Shown here: in pieces, positions 41,878-52,583 of the stretch
Numbering within the stretch: the stretch's first letter is position 1
How the letters are laid out: the number at the start of each line of letters is the position of its first letter
The notes under the pieces: generated by a model
Seen by the model: the letters and a program-made list of their open reading frames with translations, nothing else
Databases searched by the model: none
Told to the model about the DNA's origin: nothing
Source of the DNA: Notolepis coatsorum
Lineage: Eukaryota; Chordata; Actinopteri; Aulopiformes; Paralepididae
Direction of reading: 5' to 3'
Assembly: GCA_963971535.1 (NCBI GenBank)
Contig: OZ020585.1
Span: forward strand, 161,404,226 to 161,468,225
Length of the DNA stretch: 64,000 nucleotides
Position numbers and translations under genes: made by a program

Positions 41878-44800
41878 TTAGTAGAGTCGGGGAGCCTTGG
41901 CAACTCCATCAGCCTCGCCACGGGTCGGGTGTATGTCCGCCCCTGGACGAGCACTTCCGCCGCTCTGACCTTTCCGTCGGCACCAGCGATCACGTTGCCT
42001 ACGCGGCCGGCCGGCCACGCAGCTCGGGGTAGTGACTGGTCTATGGTCATGACGACTGTGTCCACTTTTAAGTTGTCCCCGTCCTTGACCCGCTTCTGCC
42101 GGGCTGGAAGGGATGGTAGGGGGGTTAGGAGGAAGCGGGCCTGAGACTGCTTTGATCTGTGCTTGGCTGCGCCTCCACCTCCTCCATCTGTTTCTCTTGT
42201 TTGCTCTGTACCCCGTCTGAGGAGGGGCCGGTTCCGGCCGCCCCATCAAGGAGTCGCTCGGGGTGCTGGGTTTGAGGTCAGCTACGTCTGGAGCGCAGCT
42301 GAGGGGGGTGGAGTTCCGAACTCCCTCTTGTGCCCACGGTTCTCTCACGGGCCTCTCGCTTAATGTCAATAGCCTCTCAACGGGCTGTACGAGAGAGTGG
42401 CCGGTGTCGCTCACCTTTGTGTGTAGGCAGCGTGTAGACGTGGGTTGACTGTCAAGTCCGTAGAGGGGGCCCTGGAGCGTCCACCCCAGTCGGGTCTGAA
42501 CCGCGACTGGGCATCCTTTGGGTCCGATGTGGGCCGCCTCAATTGGGAGAATGAGGTCCGCGTGGTCGGAGCCGATGAGCAGGGTCGGTGTGGCGCCGTT
42601 GATAAGCGGTATAGGTAGTTGACGTAGGTGCACATACTTCGCCATCAGCTGTGGGATGGGGTAGGTGTACTGTGATAGGCCTATGTCGTGGCTGGTGAAG
42701 ACGTTGGTGATACTATACTGCTTCTCGGGCTGGTCCACCGCTGCTATCTTGAAGGAGACCTTCTCACCTTTTATGGTCTTCTGGTCCCTTCTGATGGTGC
42801 ATATTGTCATGGTACCTTTGGCACCCCGCAGGCCCAACTGGGCTGCTGCGGAAGCGAGGAGGAGAGTCTTTTCAGACCCATCGTCCAGGACGGCGTAAGT
42901 GTCCAGGACCTTGTCCTCGTAGCTCAGGAGCACTCTGACCACTTTGATGAGCACTCGGGGGGTCCCGTGGTGCTGGTCTATATGGAGCACTCCTGTTGGT
43001 CGGTTGCCTTGGATCTTCTGGTGGGCCCCGCACAGTGCTGCGCGGTAAGCGGCGCCCGCCTGGGCCGCCTCACGCCACTGGTCAACTTGGGCGGGGTTCA
43101 GTGTCCTATATTCGGCGCACTGTGCCAGCCAGTGTCCGCCGTCGCAGTAGGTACAGTAGGGGGCGGTCTGGTGGCTCTTCGGTACTGGTGCCACCGCCTC
43201 GGCCTGGTACATTACCGCGACGGGCCCACTTTGTTGTCCTGGCGGACGCTTGTTGATGTCATGCAGGACCTCCAAGTGGGTGCCGCCGCACCTGCCGCAC
43301 TTCTTCTTCAAGCGGCACTCAGCTGCCATATGGCTGCGCGCGCAGCGGAAGCAGCGGCGGTGGTCCTTGATCCACTGACTCACCTCGTCCGTGGTCAGCT
43401 TCCCGAAAGTGTCGCATTGATACAGCCGATGTTCTCCTTCACAGTACTGGCATTCAATCTTCCACTCCTCTTTCGTCGAGGGGGTGTTGTGGTTCTTGTG
43501 CTGCGGTACTGATTCGGCTTGGTGCATAACGGTCACCGACCGGCGGTTATCATTTGATCCCCGAGGTCCTGGTCTTGGGCTTGGTCCACTCCATACGAAC
43601 GTGTCCAGTCGTAAGCTGCTGACCTCCCTGGCGAGGAACTCAGACAGGTCTAGGAGGGATGCCTCTGGGCCGTTGGGGTCACGGTGGTCTCTCTGCCGCC
43701 GAAAACGCTCTTGTCGGGCGGGAGGGAGCTTCTCTAATATTCTCTCTACATTAGAGTTAGCGTACAGTTCGTATATCCCTTTTTCCTTTTGGGACCCCAG
43801 CATCCCTACCAGGGACTGTACCTTGATAGAGAGGTCATCCAATGCTCTGTTGTCTCTGGCTGGGGGGAGACGGTCAATGTCTCCTATCTCCTGTATCACG
43901 TAGTCCCATATGCGTCCATAACGTTGGTCGAGGGCTACTAGAGCCGCGGTGTATGGGGTATTAGAGTTGGAATATGCCAGCGCTATATTGTGCGCTCTGG
44001 GCACCTTCAGGTGCTTGAGTAGGATAGCATACTTGTACGTTTCATCCGGTACATCGGACATCATTGTCTCTAAGCACATTCGTAGCTCTGTGTACTGTGC
44101 TCTGTTCTCGTGTGTGAAGTCCGGGAACGTCGGTGTGCCAAGGTACGATGCCATGGATGGCTGGCACATCGGTGAGCGTTGGGGGAGAGGCCTCCTGGGC
44201 GAGTCTCCCAGTGCGTGTCGTCTTGGGCTGGTACTTGGTGGGTACCGAAGGTCGGGTACCCAGGTGCTGTTCCTCGGGGCTGGCGGTGCGTCAAACTCAC
44301 CCGTGAGTTGAGTCGGGGGTTTGTAGCGCAGTGCCTTGGGGCTGACGTCTGAGCTGTACTGGGCCTCCTGGTCCAGAGTACGTTGCTGCTGGTCGGGGCT
44401 GTACTGGGCCTCCTGGTCCAGAGTACGTTGCTGCTGGTCGGCTTGACATTCCTCCTCTTCCTCTTCCTCTGCTAGGTCCTGGAGTCTTCTGTTCAGTCTC
44501 TCGGCGTGGTCCGGTTCTTCCCGGTTGCTGGGTCTCGTATGGACCGGCCGGGGAGGGGGTTCGGAGACGTGGACAGGATCCTCCTGTTGGCGGGGTCCCG
44601 GGTCGCTTGGTCGGGTAGGGGAATGTGTCCTAGACCCTTGTCGTGACGATCTCCGGGAGCTCCGTGCGGAGTGAGGGGGTGTCGCCATGGCAATCAATTT
44701 GTCCATCATCTGCGCCTGCAGCCGGTCGCGCTCTGCCTCGCGCTGGGCATGGGCGGCGTCGCGCGCTGCTTCGCGCTGGGCATTGGCGGCGTCGCGCTGC

Positions 44801-45522
44801 GCATTGGCGGCGGCGTGCTGCGCCTCGGCGCGGCTTCTTTCAATGTTCTCTCCTGTCTGAAGGCGTCTGGTCTCCAGTCTTATGCGGTCGTCTTCACTCC
44901 TTTGTTGCGCCTGGAAGCGCTCTCGCTCGGTTGCAGAATGTTCGCGTTCACTGAGGGCTTGCGCTTGGAGTTGCGCGTGAAGGCGCTCTCGTTGGTCTGC
45001 AGCTCGTTCGCGCTCGGTGGAGGCTGCCAGGGTGGCGATGAGTGCCTGCGCCAGCATCTTGTCCGCTTCGCTGGGGGAAGACACAGGCGGGGGTGATCGG
45101 CTTCTGGCAGTGCTCGTTGGAGATCCGTTCTCCTGTCGCGCTCCGAGGAGGTCCATCTCCTGGGTGTGCGTCTCTTCTGGTAGTGGGTCGGGTTCCGTCC
45201 CTGGAGGGCTTTCTTTATCCTGGAGCTCTCCGGGGACTACCTCGTTGGCGTCGGCGGGGGGTAAAGTCATGTCAGGTCCCTCCTGGTCCCCCCCGTGAGC
45301 TTGGTCAGTTACGTTAGAACCCACTAGGGTCTCTACTGGCGGGGTCGCCTGGTCGGTAGGGTTTGACATACTTTTACTATCCGCTTTTTCCGCGTTTAAC
45401 GTCTGTATAAAGCTAGGTAGTAGACTGACAGCGTAGTCCTCTAGGTAAGAAGGTGGCTGTTGTCTGCGCGTCGGGCGATCTAGCTTAGGAGAACCGTTTG
45501 TGGAGTGTTCATCATTGGCCAT
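41878..45522 (-). CDS. BEL/Pao Gag-protease protein of element C
   Basis: An open frame of 1214 codons starting MANDEHSTNGSPKLDRP just after the leader. Domains by residue: acidic/Pro-rich N-terminus; an Arg/Gln/Ala-rich probable coiled coil (about 160-275; AQRDAANAQREAARDAA); Gag core (TELRMCLETMMSDV, HLKVPRAHNIALAYS, about 470-640); four knuckle-like motifs (CQYCEGEHRLYQC, CFRCARSHMAAEC, CGRCGGTHLEVLH, CTYCDGGHWLAQC); and an aspartic-protease region (VLDDGSEKTLLLASAAAQLG, about 895). The tail is Pro/Arg-rich and unlike B's polymerase. Gag can form particles and protease processes it; with no reverse transcriptase in the frame, movement would need a helper element. Confidence 0.9.
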   Translation of the reverse strand: MANDEHSTNGSPKLDRPTRRQQPPSYLEDYAVSLLPSFIQTLNAEKADSKSMSNPTDQATPPVETLVGSNVTDQAHGGDQEGPDMTLPPADANEVVPGELQDKESPPGTEPDPLPEETHTQEMDLLGARQENGSPTSTARSRSPPPVSSPSEADKMLAQALIATLAASTERERAADQRERLHAQLQAQALSEREHSATERERFQAQQRSEDDRIRLETRRLQTGENIERSRAEAQHAAANAQRDAANAQREAARDAAHAQREAERDRLQAQMMDKLIAMATPPHSARSSRRSSRQGSRTHSPTRPSDPGPRQQEDPVHVSEPPPRPVHTRPSNREEPDHAERLNRRLQDLAEEEEEEECQADQQQRTLDQEAQYSPDQQQRTLDQEAQYSSDVSPKALRYKPPTQLTGEFDAPPAPRNSTWVPDLRYPPSTSPRRHALGDSPRRPLPQRSPMCQPSMASYLGTPTFPDFTHENRAQYTELRMCLETMMSDVPDETYKYAILLKHLKVPRAHNIALAYSNSNTPYTAALVALDQRYGRIWDYVIQEIGDIDRLPPARDNRALDDLSIKVQSLVGMLGSQKEKGIYELYANSNVERILEKLPPARQERFRRQRDHRDPNGPEASLLDLSEFLAREVSSLRLDTFVWSGPSPRPGPRGSNDNRRSVTVMHQAESVPQHKNHNTPSTKEEWKIECQYCEGEHRLYQCDTFGKLTTDEVSQWIKDHRRCFRCARSHMAAECRLKKKCGRCGGTHLEVLHDINKRPPGQQSGPVAVMYQAEAVAPVPKSHQTAPYCTYCDGGHWLAQCAEYRTLNPAQVDQWREAAQAGAAYRAALCGAHQKIQGNRPTGVLHIDQHHGTPRVLIKVVRVLLSYEDKVLDTYAVLDDGSEKTLLLASAAAQLGLRGAKGTMTICTIRRDQKTIKGEKVSFKIAAVDQPEKQYSITNVFTSHDIGLSQYTYPIPQLMAKYVHLRQLPIPLINGATPTLLIGSDHADLILPIEAAHIGPKGCPVAVQTRLGWTLQGPLYGLDSQPTSTRCLHTKVSDTGHSLVQPVERLLTLSERPVREPWAQEGVRNSTPLSCAPDVADLKPSTPSDSLMGRPEPAPPQTGYRANKRNRWRRWRRSQAQIKAVSGPLPPNPPTIPSSPAEAGQGRGQLKSGHSRHDHRPVTTPSCVAGRPRRQRDRWCRRKGQSGGSARPGADIHPTRGEADGVAKAPRLY

Positions 45523-45561
45523 GTTAATATTAATATTATATTAATATTACACTAATTACCC

Positions 45562-45578
45562 TCCGGCTCGAAGGACCA
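45562..45578 (-). promoter_or_regulatory. Primer-binding site, tRNA-Tyr type (element C)
   Basis: The plus strand reads TCCGGCTCGAAGGACCA, two bases from the 5' LTR. Identical to A and B. Confidence 0.87.
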
Positions 45579-45580
45579 AT

Positions 45581-46759
45581 TGTAACTGAGGGGTACAATT
45601 CCCTGACTGTATTAATAAGTATGGTATCATTAAACCACTACTGTCTTATGTACATTACTACTGGCCATACAGTACACAGGTATATGAGATGAACACCTCC
45701 ACAATGACACGGTTCCACACAAATCTTGGTTAGAATAATATTTATTAGCAGCAATAATAGTATATTACTTTACTTAGAGTCGCGCTTGTAAGGCGAAGAA
45801 TGTGCGTGAATAGGTCAAGAGCGTAAGTCCATTAGAATAGTATGCAGGAGATAATGAATACCACCTGTATCATAGGAATTATATCTATGGTACACTAGTA
45901 GGGCAGCGGGAGATACTAAGGGGGTTCCCACCGGTTGTAAGCCAGCAGGGGGGAGGAAATGTTCGAATGCAAAGTCTGGATCACCGGGGAATCAATAAGC
46001 TCCAGCTACGGGAGACGGTACATTACTCCCTTGATCGGCAGACGAAAGCAGCAGCTATAATCCAAGTATGCGTGCAGCATAGGTGAAAGCCAGCCAGCCT
46101 CTCCTAGAGACGGGCTCGAGTGATGTTCCTCACGGGTAAATCCTACACAGCAGCGGGTGTAGACGATTCTCCTCCGCTCCAACAGCCACAGGACCAAAGC
46201 AATAATCCAGTCGGAAAGGGCTCTGCATTCACCGGTGTAGATTCTCCGGTGCGCGGTACTTCACATTAACTAGGTCGAACTTGACGTTATTCCACTAAGC
46301 TCTGACACTTTACTATCCTATTCGCACGCGGTTATAAGTGCTCTATTTAGACGCACGGTTGCTCACTTCACTTGGTCGTTGACTCGTGATGAAGGCTTTA
46401 ACGTTTGAGGGTAACACGTTTCTAGGTTAACTAACTGCTGTATCCACCTGCAACGTATTTATACGTACGGTGAATAATCTAGTACCAGCCTTATTTCTGT
46501 CTCGTATTCTTGCGCAGAACCGGGCATGTCCAGGCAAGCCTTGGCGGTGACTTTGAACTAGACCTTGGGGGTATGGCAGTGGCGCCTAGTGGATCGCTTC
46601 CAATAGGAGAACGAAATATTATGGTCTGTACTAGGTAAAGGGATATTCCGTGTATATGTACAAAGAATACACAAGGGATATCAGACGATATACAAATACT
46701 ATACAATATATATCAAGTAATAAATATATATATTCGGTTTAATCTGATCCTTCGTAACA
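45581..46759 (-). repeat. 5' LTR of BEL element C
   Basis: 1179 bp, near-identical to 40572-41755. The GTACC duplication follows. Confidence 0.93.
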
Positions 46760-46764
46760 GTACC

Positions 46765-46926
46765 TGTTCCAAAGAATCCTGGTATAATATATATTAATCT
46801 CACTCACATTATGAAGAGAAAAGTGAGTAACTGTGGAATAATATATTGATTCCCCAACTATCTCATGTAAAGACATCCCCCAATACATTAATCTCACCCA
46901 CATTATAATAGAGAAAAGTGAGTAAC
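46765..46926. repeat. Element E internal 3' end with duplicated pre-LTR segment
   Basis: The motif GAGAAAAGTGAGTAACTGTG followed by GAATAATATA occurs twice about 95 bp apart (near 46816 and 46912), so the LTR start has a partial tandem duplicate in front of it. Element F shows the same arrangement. Confidence 0.75.
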
Positions 46927-47242
46927 TGTGGAATAATATAATGCCCTCATGTAAAGACATTCCCCTCCCCTGTGTCCCCTTACCTGTGTGCCCCTCCCCC
47001 ACCCAATTGACCTATCAAATGGGACCACACCCCCCCCCCCCTTTTAACTATATAGGGCTCCTCCCGACCACAATCGAGGTCTTTACCTGGGTCAATCAGC
47101 TGATCACCTGGGGAGAGCCCCTCAGCCATTCTCTCTATGTACTATGTATATTTGTATCTGTTTGGTTAATAAACCTTTGTTATTATCCAAACCTCGGTTG
47201 ACTGAGAACATTCTTCTTCAGGATATCCACAAATATCCCACA
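46927..47242 (+). repeat. 3' LTR of element E
   Basis: 316 bp, TGTGGAATAATATAATGCCC to ATATCCCACA. It is a different subtype from the 5' LTR in the C-rich U3 block. ACAC follows. Confidence 0.82.
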
Positions 47243-47246
47243 ACAC

Positions 47247-48582
<1,336 letters not shown>

Positions 48583-48960
48583 TGGCGTCCCTGAGTTCGG
48601 GCTGAGATCGGTATGAGATACAGCCAAAATAAAATAAACTAGGAATATTGATAACGGAGAACCCTGAAATGAACAGACTACAAAAGTGAGTTTAAACATT
48701 ACTTGAATGTGCTCTTATCAGCACCTAGGGAGCTAAAACCTTCCGCTTTAGAATACGCCAGACAAAGGATATTGATCTGTATGGCCCTCAGTGGAAAGCA
48801 GTGGCAAATTAAAAGGCATCTGCGTTTGTGTGGGCATTGCTGGTGGAGCGGTTAAGGCCGCAAATTTGGATTAAGGAAAAAGAAAGTAAAGAAAACCCTC
48901 TCTCTAAATGTCTGGCAGTTTAGAGAGACATCAGCGCAGCCATACAGGCTGGCATTGCCG
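48583..48960 (+). other. Element D leader with tRNA-Asn-like primer site
   Basis: TGGCGTCCCTG immediately follows the LTR end and equals the complement of the last 11 bases of vertebrate tRNA-Asn; homology beyond that is imperfect. The rest of the leader is non-coding. Confidence 0.6.
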
Positions 48961-49765
48961 GCTAACTAGCCAGTGCTAACGGATGATAACCGCCGGCTAC
49001 CAAGCCAGTGCTAACGGATGATAACCGCCGGCTACCAAGCCAGTGCTAACGGATGCTAACAGCCGGCTAACCAGCCAGTGCTAACGGATGCTAACCGCCA
49101 GCTAACCAGCCAGTGCTAACGGATGATAACCGCCGGCTACCAAGCCAGTGCTAATGGATGCTAACCGCCAGCTAACCAGCCAGTGCTAACGGATGATAAC
49201 CGCTGGCTACCAAGCCAGTGCTAACGGATGCTAACAGCCGGCTAACCAGCCAGTGCTAACGGATGCTAACAGCCGGCTAACCAGCCAGTGCTAACGGATG
49301 CTAACAGCCGGCTAACCAGCCAGTGCTAACAGAAGCTAACAGTGGGCTACCAAGCCAGAGCTAACAGAAGCTAACAGCCGGCTATCAAGCCAGAGCTAAC
49401 AGAAGCTAACAGGAGGCTACCAAGCCAGAGCTAACAGAAGCTAACAGCCGGCTATCAAGCCAGAGCTTACAGAAGCTAACAGGAGGCTACCAAGCCAGAG
49501 CTAACAGAAGCTAACAGGAGGCTACCAAGCCAGAGCTAACAGTGGGCTACCAAGCCAGAGCTAACAGAAGCTAACAGGAGGCTACCAAGCCAGAGCTAAC
49601 AGAAGCTAACAGGAGGCTACCAAGCCAGAGCTAACAGAAGCTAACAGCCGGCTATCAAGCCAGAGCTAACAGAAGCTAACAGCCGGCTATCAAGCCAGAG
49701 CTAACAGAAGCTAACAGTGGGCTACCAAGCCAGAGCTAACACCAGGCTAAATAGCTGGAGCTAAC
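48961..49765. repeat. 35-bp tandem array in element D, about 23 copies
   Basis: The unit contains GGCTAACCAGCCAGTGCTAA and CGGATGCTAACAG in the first half of the array, shifting to GCCAGAGCTAACAGAAGCTA and ACAGGAGGCTACCAA in the second half. Confidence 0.93.
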
Positions 49766-49769
49766 AACA

Positions 49770-50160
49770 GACGCTAGCTCAGAAGAAGCTGGCGCAGAAG
49801 ATGCTAGCTCAGGAGAAGCTGGCGCAACCGACGCTAGCTCAGGAGAAGCTGGCGCAACCGACGCTAGCTCAGGAGAAGCTAGCACAGCAGATGCTAGTGC
49901 AACAGACGCTAGCTCAGGAGAAGCTGGCGCAACAGATGCTAGCTCAAAAGAAGCTGGCGCAGAAAATGCTAGCACAGCAGATGCTAGTGCAACAGACGCT
50001 AGCTCAGGAGAAGCTGGCGCAACAGATGCTAGCTCAAAAGAAGCTGGCGCAGAAGATGCTAGCACAGCAGATGCTAGTGCAACAGACGCTGGCTCAGGAG
50101 AAGCTGGCGCAGCAGATGCTAGCTCAGGAGAAGCTGGCACAGGTAGCTCAGAAGAAACTG
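49770..50160. repeat. 30-bp tandem array coding LAQ repeats
   Basis: About 13 units containing GATGCTAGCTCAGGAGAAGC and TGGCGCA. The period is ten codons, giving LAQEKLAQQM-type repeats on plus and ASVAPASPEL-type on minus. Confidence 0.9.
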
Positions 50161-50781
50161 GCGTACAGAAACCAGACATGGTTTGGTCCCTCGGGATCAC
50201 CAAGGGAAGCAGTGAGTCACTCAGACCAGAGGGCTCAAATTACGTGGCCCCGGTCAGGACAAGGGAGGATATATGAGGAAACAGGCCGAGCACTGCCTGC
50301 TCCCACTCTCATGTATACGGATAAGAGGGCACCGCCCTCAATGAGAGTTCCCTCTGGACACGAAATGGGGGGATTTACACCCAAAGAACTCCCTAAACCT
50401 GGAACAGGAGAGAAACCTTACTGCTGTGACCAGTACGGAAAGACCTTCACGGAGAAGGCATACCTTAAACAACACCACACGGTACACACAGAAGAGAGAC
50501 CGTACTGCTGTGACCCGTGTGGGAAGAGCTTCAAGAGAAAGTCAGAATTTAAACGACACCACATGATACACACAGGAGAAAAACCCTACTACTGTGACCA
50601 GTGTTACATGAGCTTCAAGAGAAAGGAAGAGCTTAAAAAACACAGATGGCGGAAACATCCATGCAAGGTGCCAACCTGCTTAACGGGAGCAGTCAGGGGT
50701 TATGTGTCTTGCTCAAGGACACTTCGACACACTACCTGGGACGACGGGTTTCTAAAAGCCCGGAAGGAAAAACATCAATAG
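49801..50781 (+). CDS. LAQ-repeat/C2H2 zinc-finger frame inside element D
   Basis: A 326-codon frame. Residues 1-115 are tandem LAQEKLAQQM-like repeats from the 30-bp array, probably helical. A linker (residues 116-198) follows, then three C2H2-like modules: PYCCDQYGKTF...HHTVH, PYCCDPCGKSF...HHMIHTGEKP and PYYCDQCYMSF...HRWRKH (about 205-290). Typical TGEKP linkers join them, as in KRAB-free fish zinc-finger arrays. The last 45 or so residues are read from a SINE fragment (50660-50750), so the natural end is lost. The product would be DNA-binding if made. It lies between the D LTRs, left of solo LTR G, which suggests captured host sequence. Whether it is expressed or part of D's mobile unit is unknown. 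Confidence 0.6.
   Translation: MLAQEKLAQPTLAQEKLAQPTLAQEKLAQQMLVQQTLAQEKLAQQMLAQKKLAQKMLAQQMLVQQTLAQEKLAQQMLAQKKLAQKMLAQQMLVQQTLAQEKLAQQMLAQEKLAQVAQKKLAYRNQTWFGPSGSPREAVSHSDQRAQITWPRSGQGRIYEETGRALPAPTLMYTDKRAPPSMRVPSGHEMGGFTPKELPKPGTGEKPYCCDQYGKTFTEKAYLKQHHTVHTEERPYCCDPCGKSFKRKSEFKRHHMIHTGEKPYYCDQCYMSFKRKEELKKHRWRKHPCKVPTCLTGAVRGYVSCSRTLRHTTWDDGFLKARKEKHQ
50660..50755 (+). mobile_element. tRNA-headed teleost SINE fragment
   Basis: CATGCAAGGTGCCAACCTGC and TGTCTTGCTCAAGGACACTT match the body of the SINEs at 19003 and 56490. It forms the 3' end of the zinc-finger frame. Confidence 0.75.
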
Positions 50782-50785
50782 TATC

Positions 50786-51945
50786 CTTACTGTAACTGAG
50801 GGGTTACAAAACCCGGACTGTATTAAAGATTGTTTAAATTAAACCACTACTAAATATTATTACTTGCCAGACAGTACAGTTAGGTAAATATGGCAGACAC
50901 TCAATTGACGGCACGGGGACAAAGAGATCACGTTTACAGTATTTTAATAGTAATCAATATACAACTGAATTATCACGTTGCTCTTTTAATAGTGAAATGA
51001 TAGTAGAATGTCAGAGTATCAAAGTCAAGGGGAATGAATAATTCCTAGGTTAAGAATACTCGACCGGAGCTCTGCATGGAGTGAGAGAGGCGATACAGGG
51101 CAAGCGAGGGGGATAGCTGGAGACAATGATTTCCCCCACGGAGTTGTACGCTCCAGAGGAATTGAAGAATAGTCGGATACTCCTGCGGTCACTGAAGAAA
51201 AAGGGGTTCTCGTATGGATCCAGTCCTTGTAATCCAAGTGCCCGATGGCAGGGTAATAGCTCTTAATCCAAAGCCCGATAGCAGTGATAGTAGCTAGCTA
51301 GCTTCGTTGGTCCTAGAAGCTAGCCCGATGCAGGTCTTCAGGTGTAGTTAGATCCAAACGCCAATGGTCTTAACTATGCTCTTCTCCACGTTACTTCGCT
51401 TACACAAGTCACTATAATACACCAACAATGGTTCTACAATATTAGGGTCGTATCTAAGTAGCTACTAGCTATCCGTAACGATACACCGCGGGTAGGCTTC
51501 CACTGCTCACCTGTCCACTTGTTCTGCTGTTAGGTTACTTCACACTTCACCTCGTGTTCTGATACTCGTTACGTTAAGTTCACACACAGCTGCACATTAG
51601 ATTAGGTTCACACATTCACTTGCTTGCTAGGTTACTGCTGCTTGCGCCATCTACAATATATATACTCAGAGTGATTTCTAGAGCGCAACCGAATTACTTG
51701 TCCGGAATCACTGCGCCGGCTAAGGGCATGTCCGAACTTGCCCGGACACGTCTTTGAACTTGTCTGGGGGGCGCGACTGCTGGCGCCGCCAATGTCAAGG
51801 GCGGTGTCCAATGAGGCGAGCGAATAATACTATGATTCAAACGGAAGCTTAAAGGTATATAGCTTATATATATAAATAATATACAAGTTATACAAAATAA
51901 TAAATGTAGATTCTCAGAGTTAATCTGGCCCTTCAGAACACTTAC
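50786..51945 (-). mobile_element. Solo BEL-type LTR G
   Basis: A single LTR in minus orientation, 50791-51940 (1150 bp), starting TGTTCTGAAGGGCCAGATTA and ending TCAGTTACA, flanked by the perfect duplication CTTAC (50786-50790, 51941-51945). It is related to but distinct from the A/C and B LTRs, so it is a third subfamily. No internal region remains; solo LTRs arise by LTR-LTR recombination. Confidence 0.88.
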
Positions 51946-52583
51946 CTTCTGGGGCCCTGACACATGACGCTCGAGCAAGTGCAAACTGCACTTGACATTC
52001 AGCTCATCTGTCGAGAGGAATAATATATAGTGTTAATGTCATTTAGGAAGAAACATGACATAGAATACTACATTAATTTTGTATACATTTTAAGTATACT
52101 ATGTAAAAGATGTCTGCCTTTTCTCTTAACCAGAGTAAAGAGGACGAAAAAATTTGTAATCTATTTCATTCAAAAGGGAGTTCCTGACAGTAACTATTTG
52201 GTAGGTTACACCCGTACCAACCATATCAGCTGCATGAGATGTACACTCACCAGCGCCTATGGATAAAAATTGAGACTCTGCAAACTCTCATCAAGCTTAG
52301 CACCTTGACGCGGGGGGACAGAGCGAGCATCAGGGTCCCTATATCCGACGGGCCTAACAGATTTGTGGGGACTTGGAAGCTTCAGCATACAGGACGCTGT
52401 GGTGCTTAGGCGGCCAAGTCACTCACTGGTCTATAGGTCTGTCAAAACGGATCGGAGGTTCTGGGGCTTAGAACATCCGTGAGTTGGGCTTTATACTAAT
52501 TGAATAAGTATTAACAGCCAAGAGAATATGAACTTAAATGACTGCTGTCAGGTGTCTCTGGAGTAAAATGTATTACAGATTTG
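51946..52583. other. Element D internal region, non-coding
   Basis: No frame or repeat recognised. Near 52301-52360 the GCACCTTGACGCGGGGGGAC context resembles the LTR motif GCACCTCGCTGGGG at 48491, possibly a diverged copy. Confidence 0.45.

Larger units (their letters stand above)
40567..46764 (-). mobile_element. BEL/Pao LTR retrotransposon C (reduced)
   Basis: LTR element in minus orientation with a perfect duplication GTACC (40567-40571, 46760-46764). LTRs are 40572-41755 and 45581-46759 (about 1.18 kb, TGTTACGAAGG to CAGTTACA); about five substitutions and one small length difference were seen (near 0.4%), so it is young. Parts: primer site 45562-45578, gag-protease frame, and a short stretch homologous to the integrase C-terminal end of B. 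Reverse transcriptase, RNase H and integrase core are not seen. It shares this plan with A, so it is broken as a gene set but probably mobilised by relatives. Confidence 0.93.
27774..47246 (+). mobile_element. ERV-like LTR element E (non-coding), carrying B and C
   Basis: LTR fossil inserted in the D LTR with duplication ACAC (27774-27777, 47243-47246). Parts: 5' LTR 27778-28117, primer site from 28120, internal 28118-29462, 37541-40571 and 46765-46926 (about 4.5 kb without the nested BEL elements), 3' LTR 46927-47242. No gag, pol or env was recognised, so it is broken or never coding. A decayed Ig-domain-like stretch lies at about 39577-39757. Copy F at 63145 is a relative. The family is uncertain; the 4-bp duplication and short LTR suit a retrovirus-like class. 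Confidence 0.75.

Noticed and set aside
49736-50203. Minus-strand Ala/Ser/Pro-rich frame (155 codons)
   Set aside because: Antisense shadow of the 30-bp array; the plus frame continues into zinc-finger modules and is preferred.
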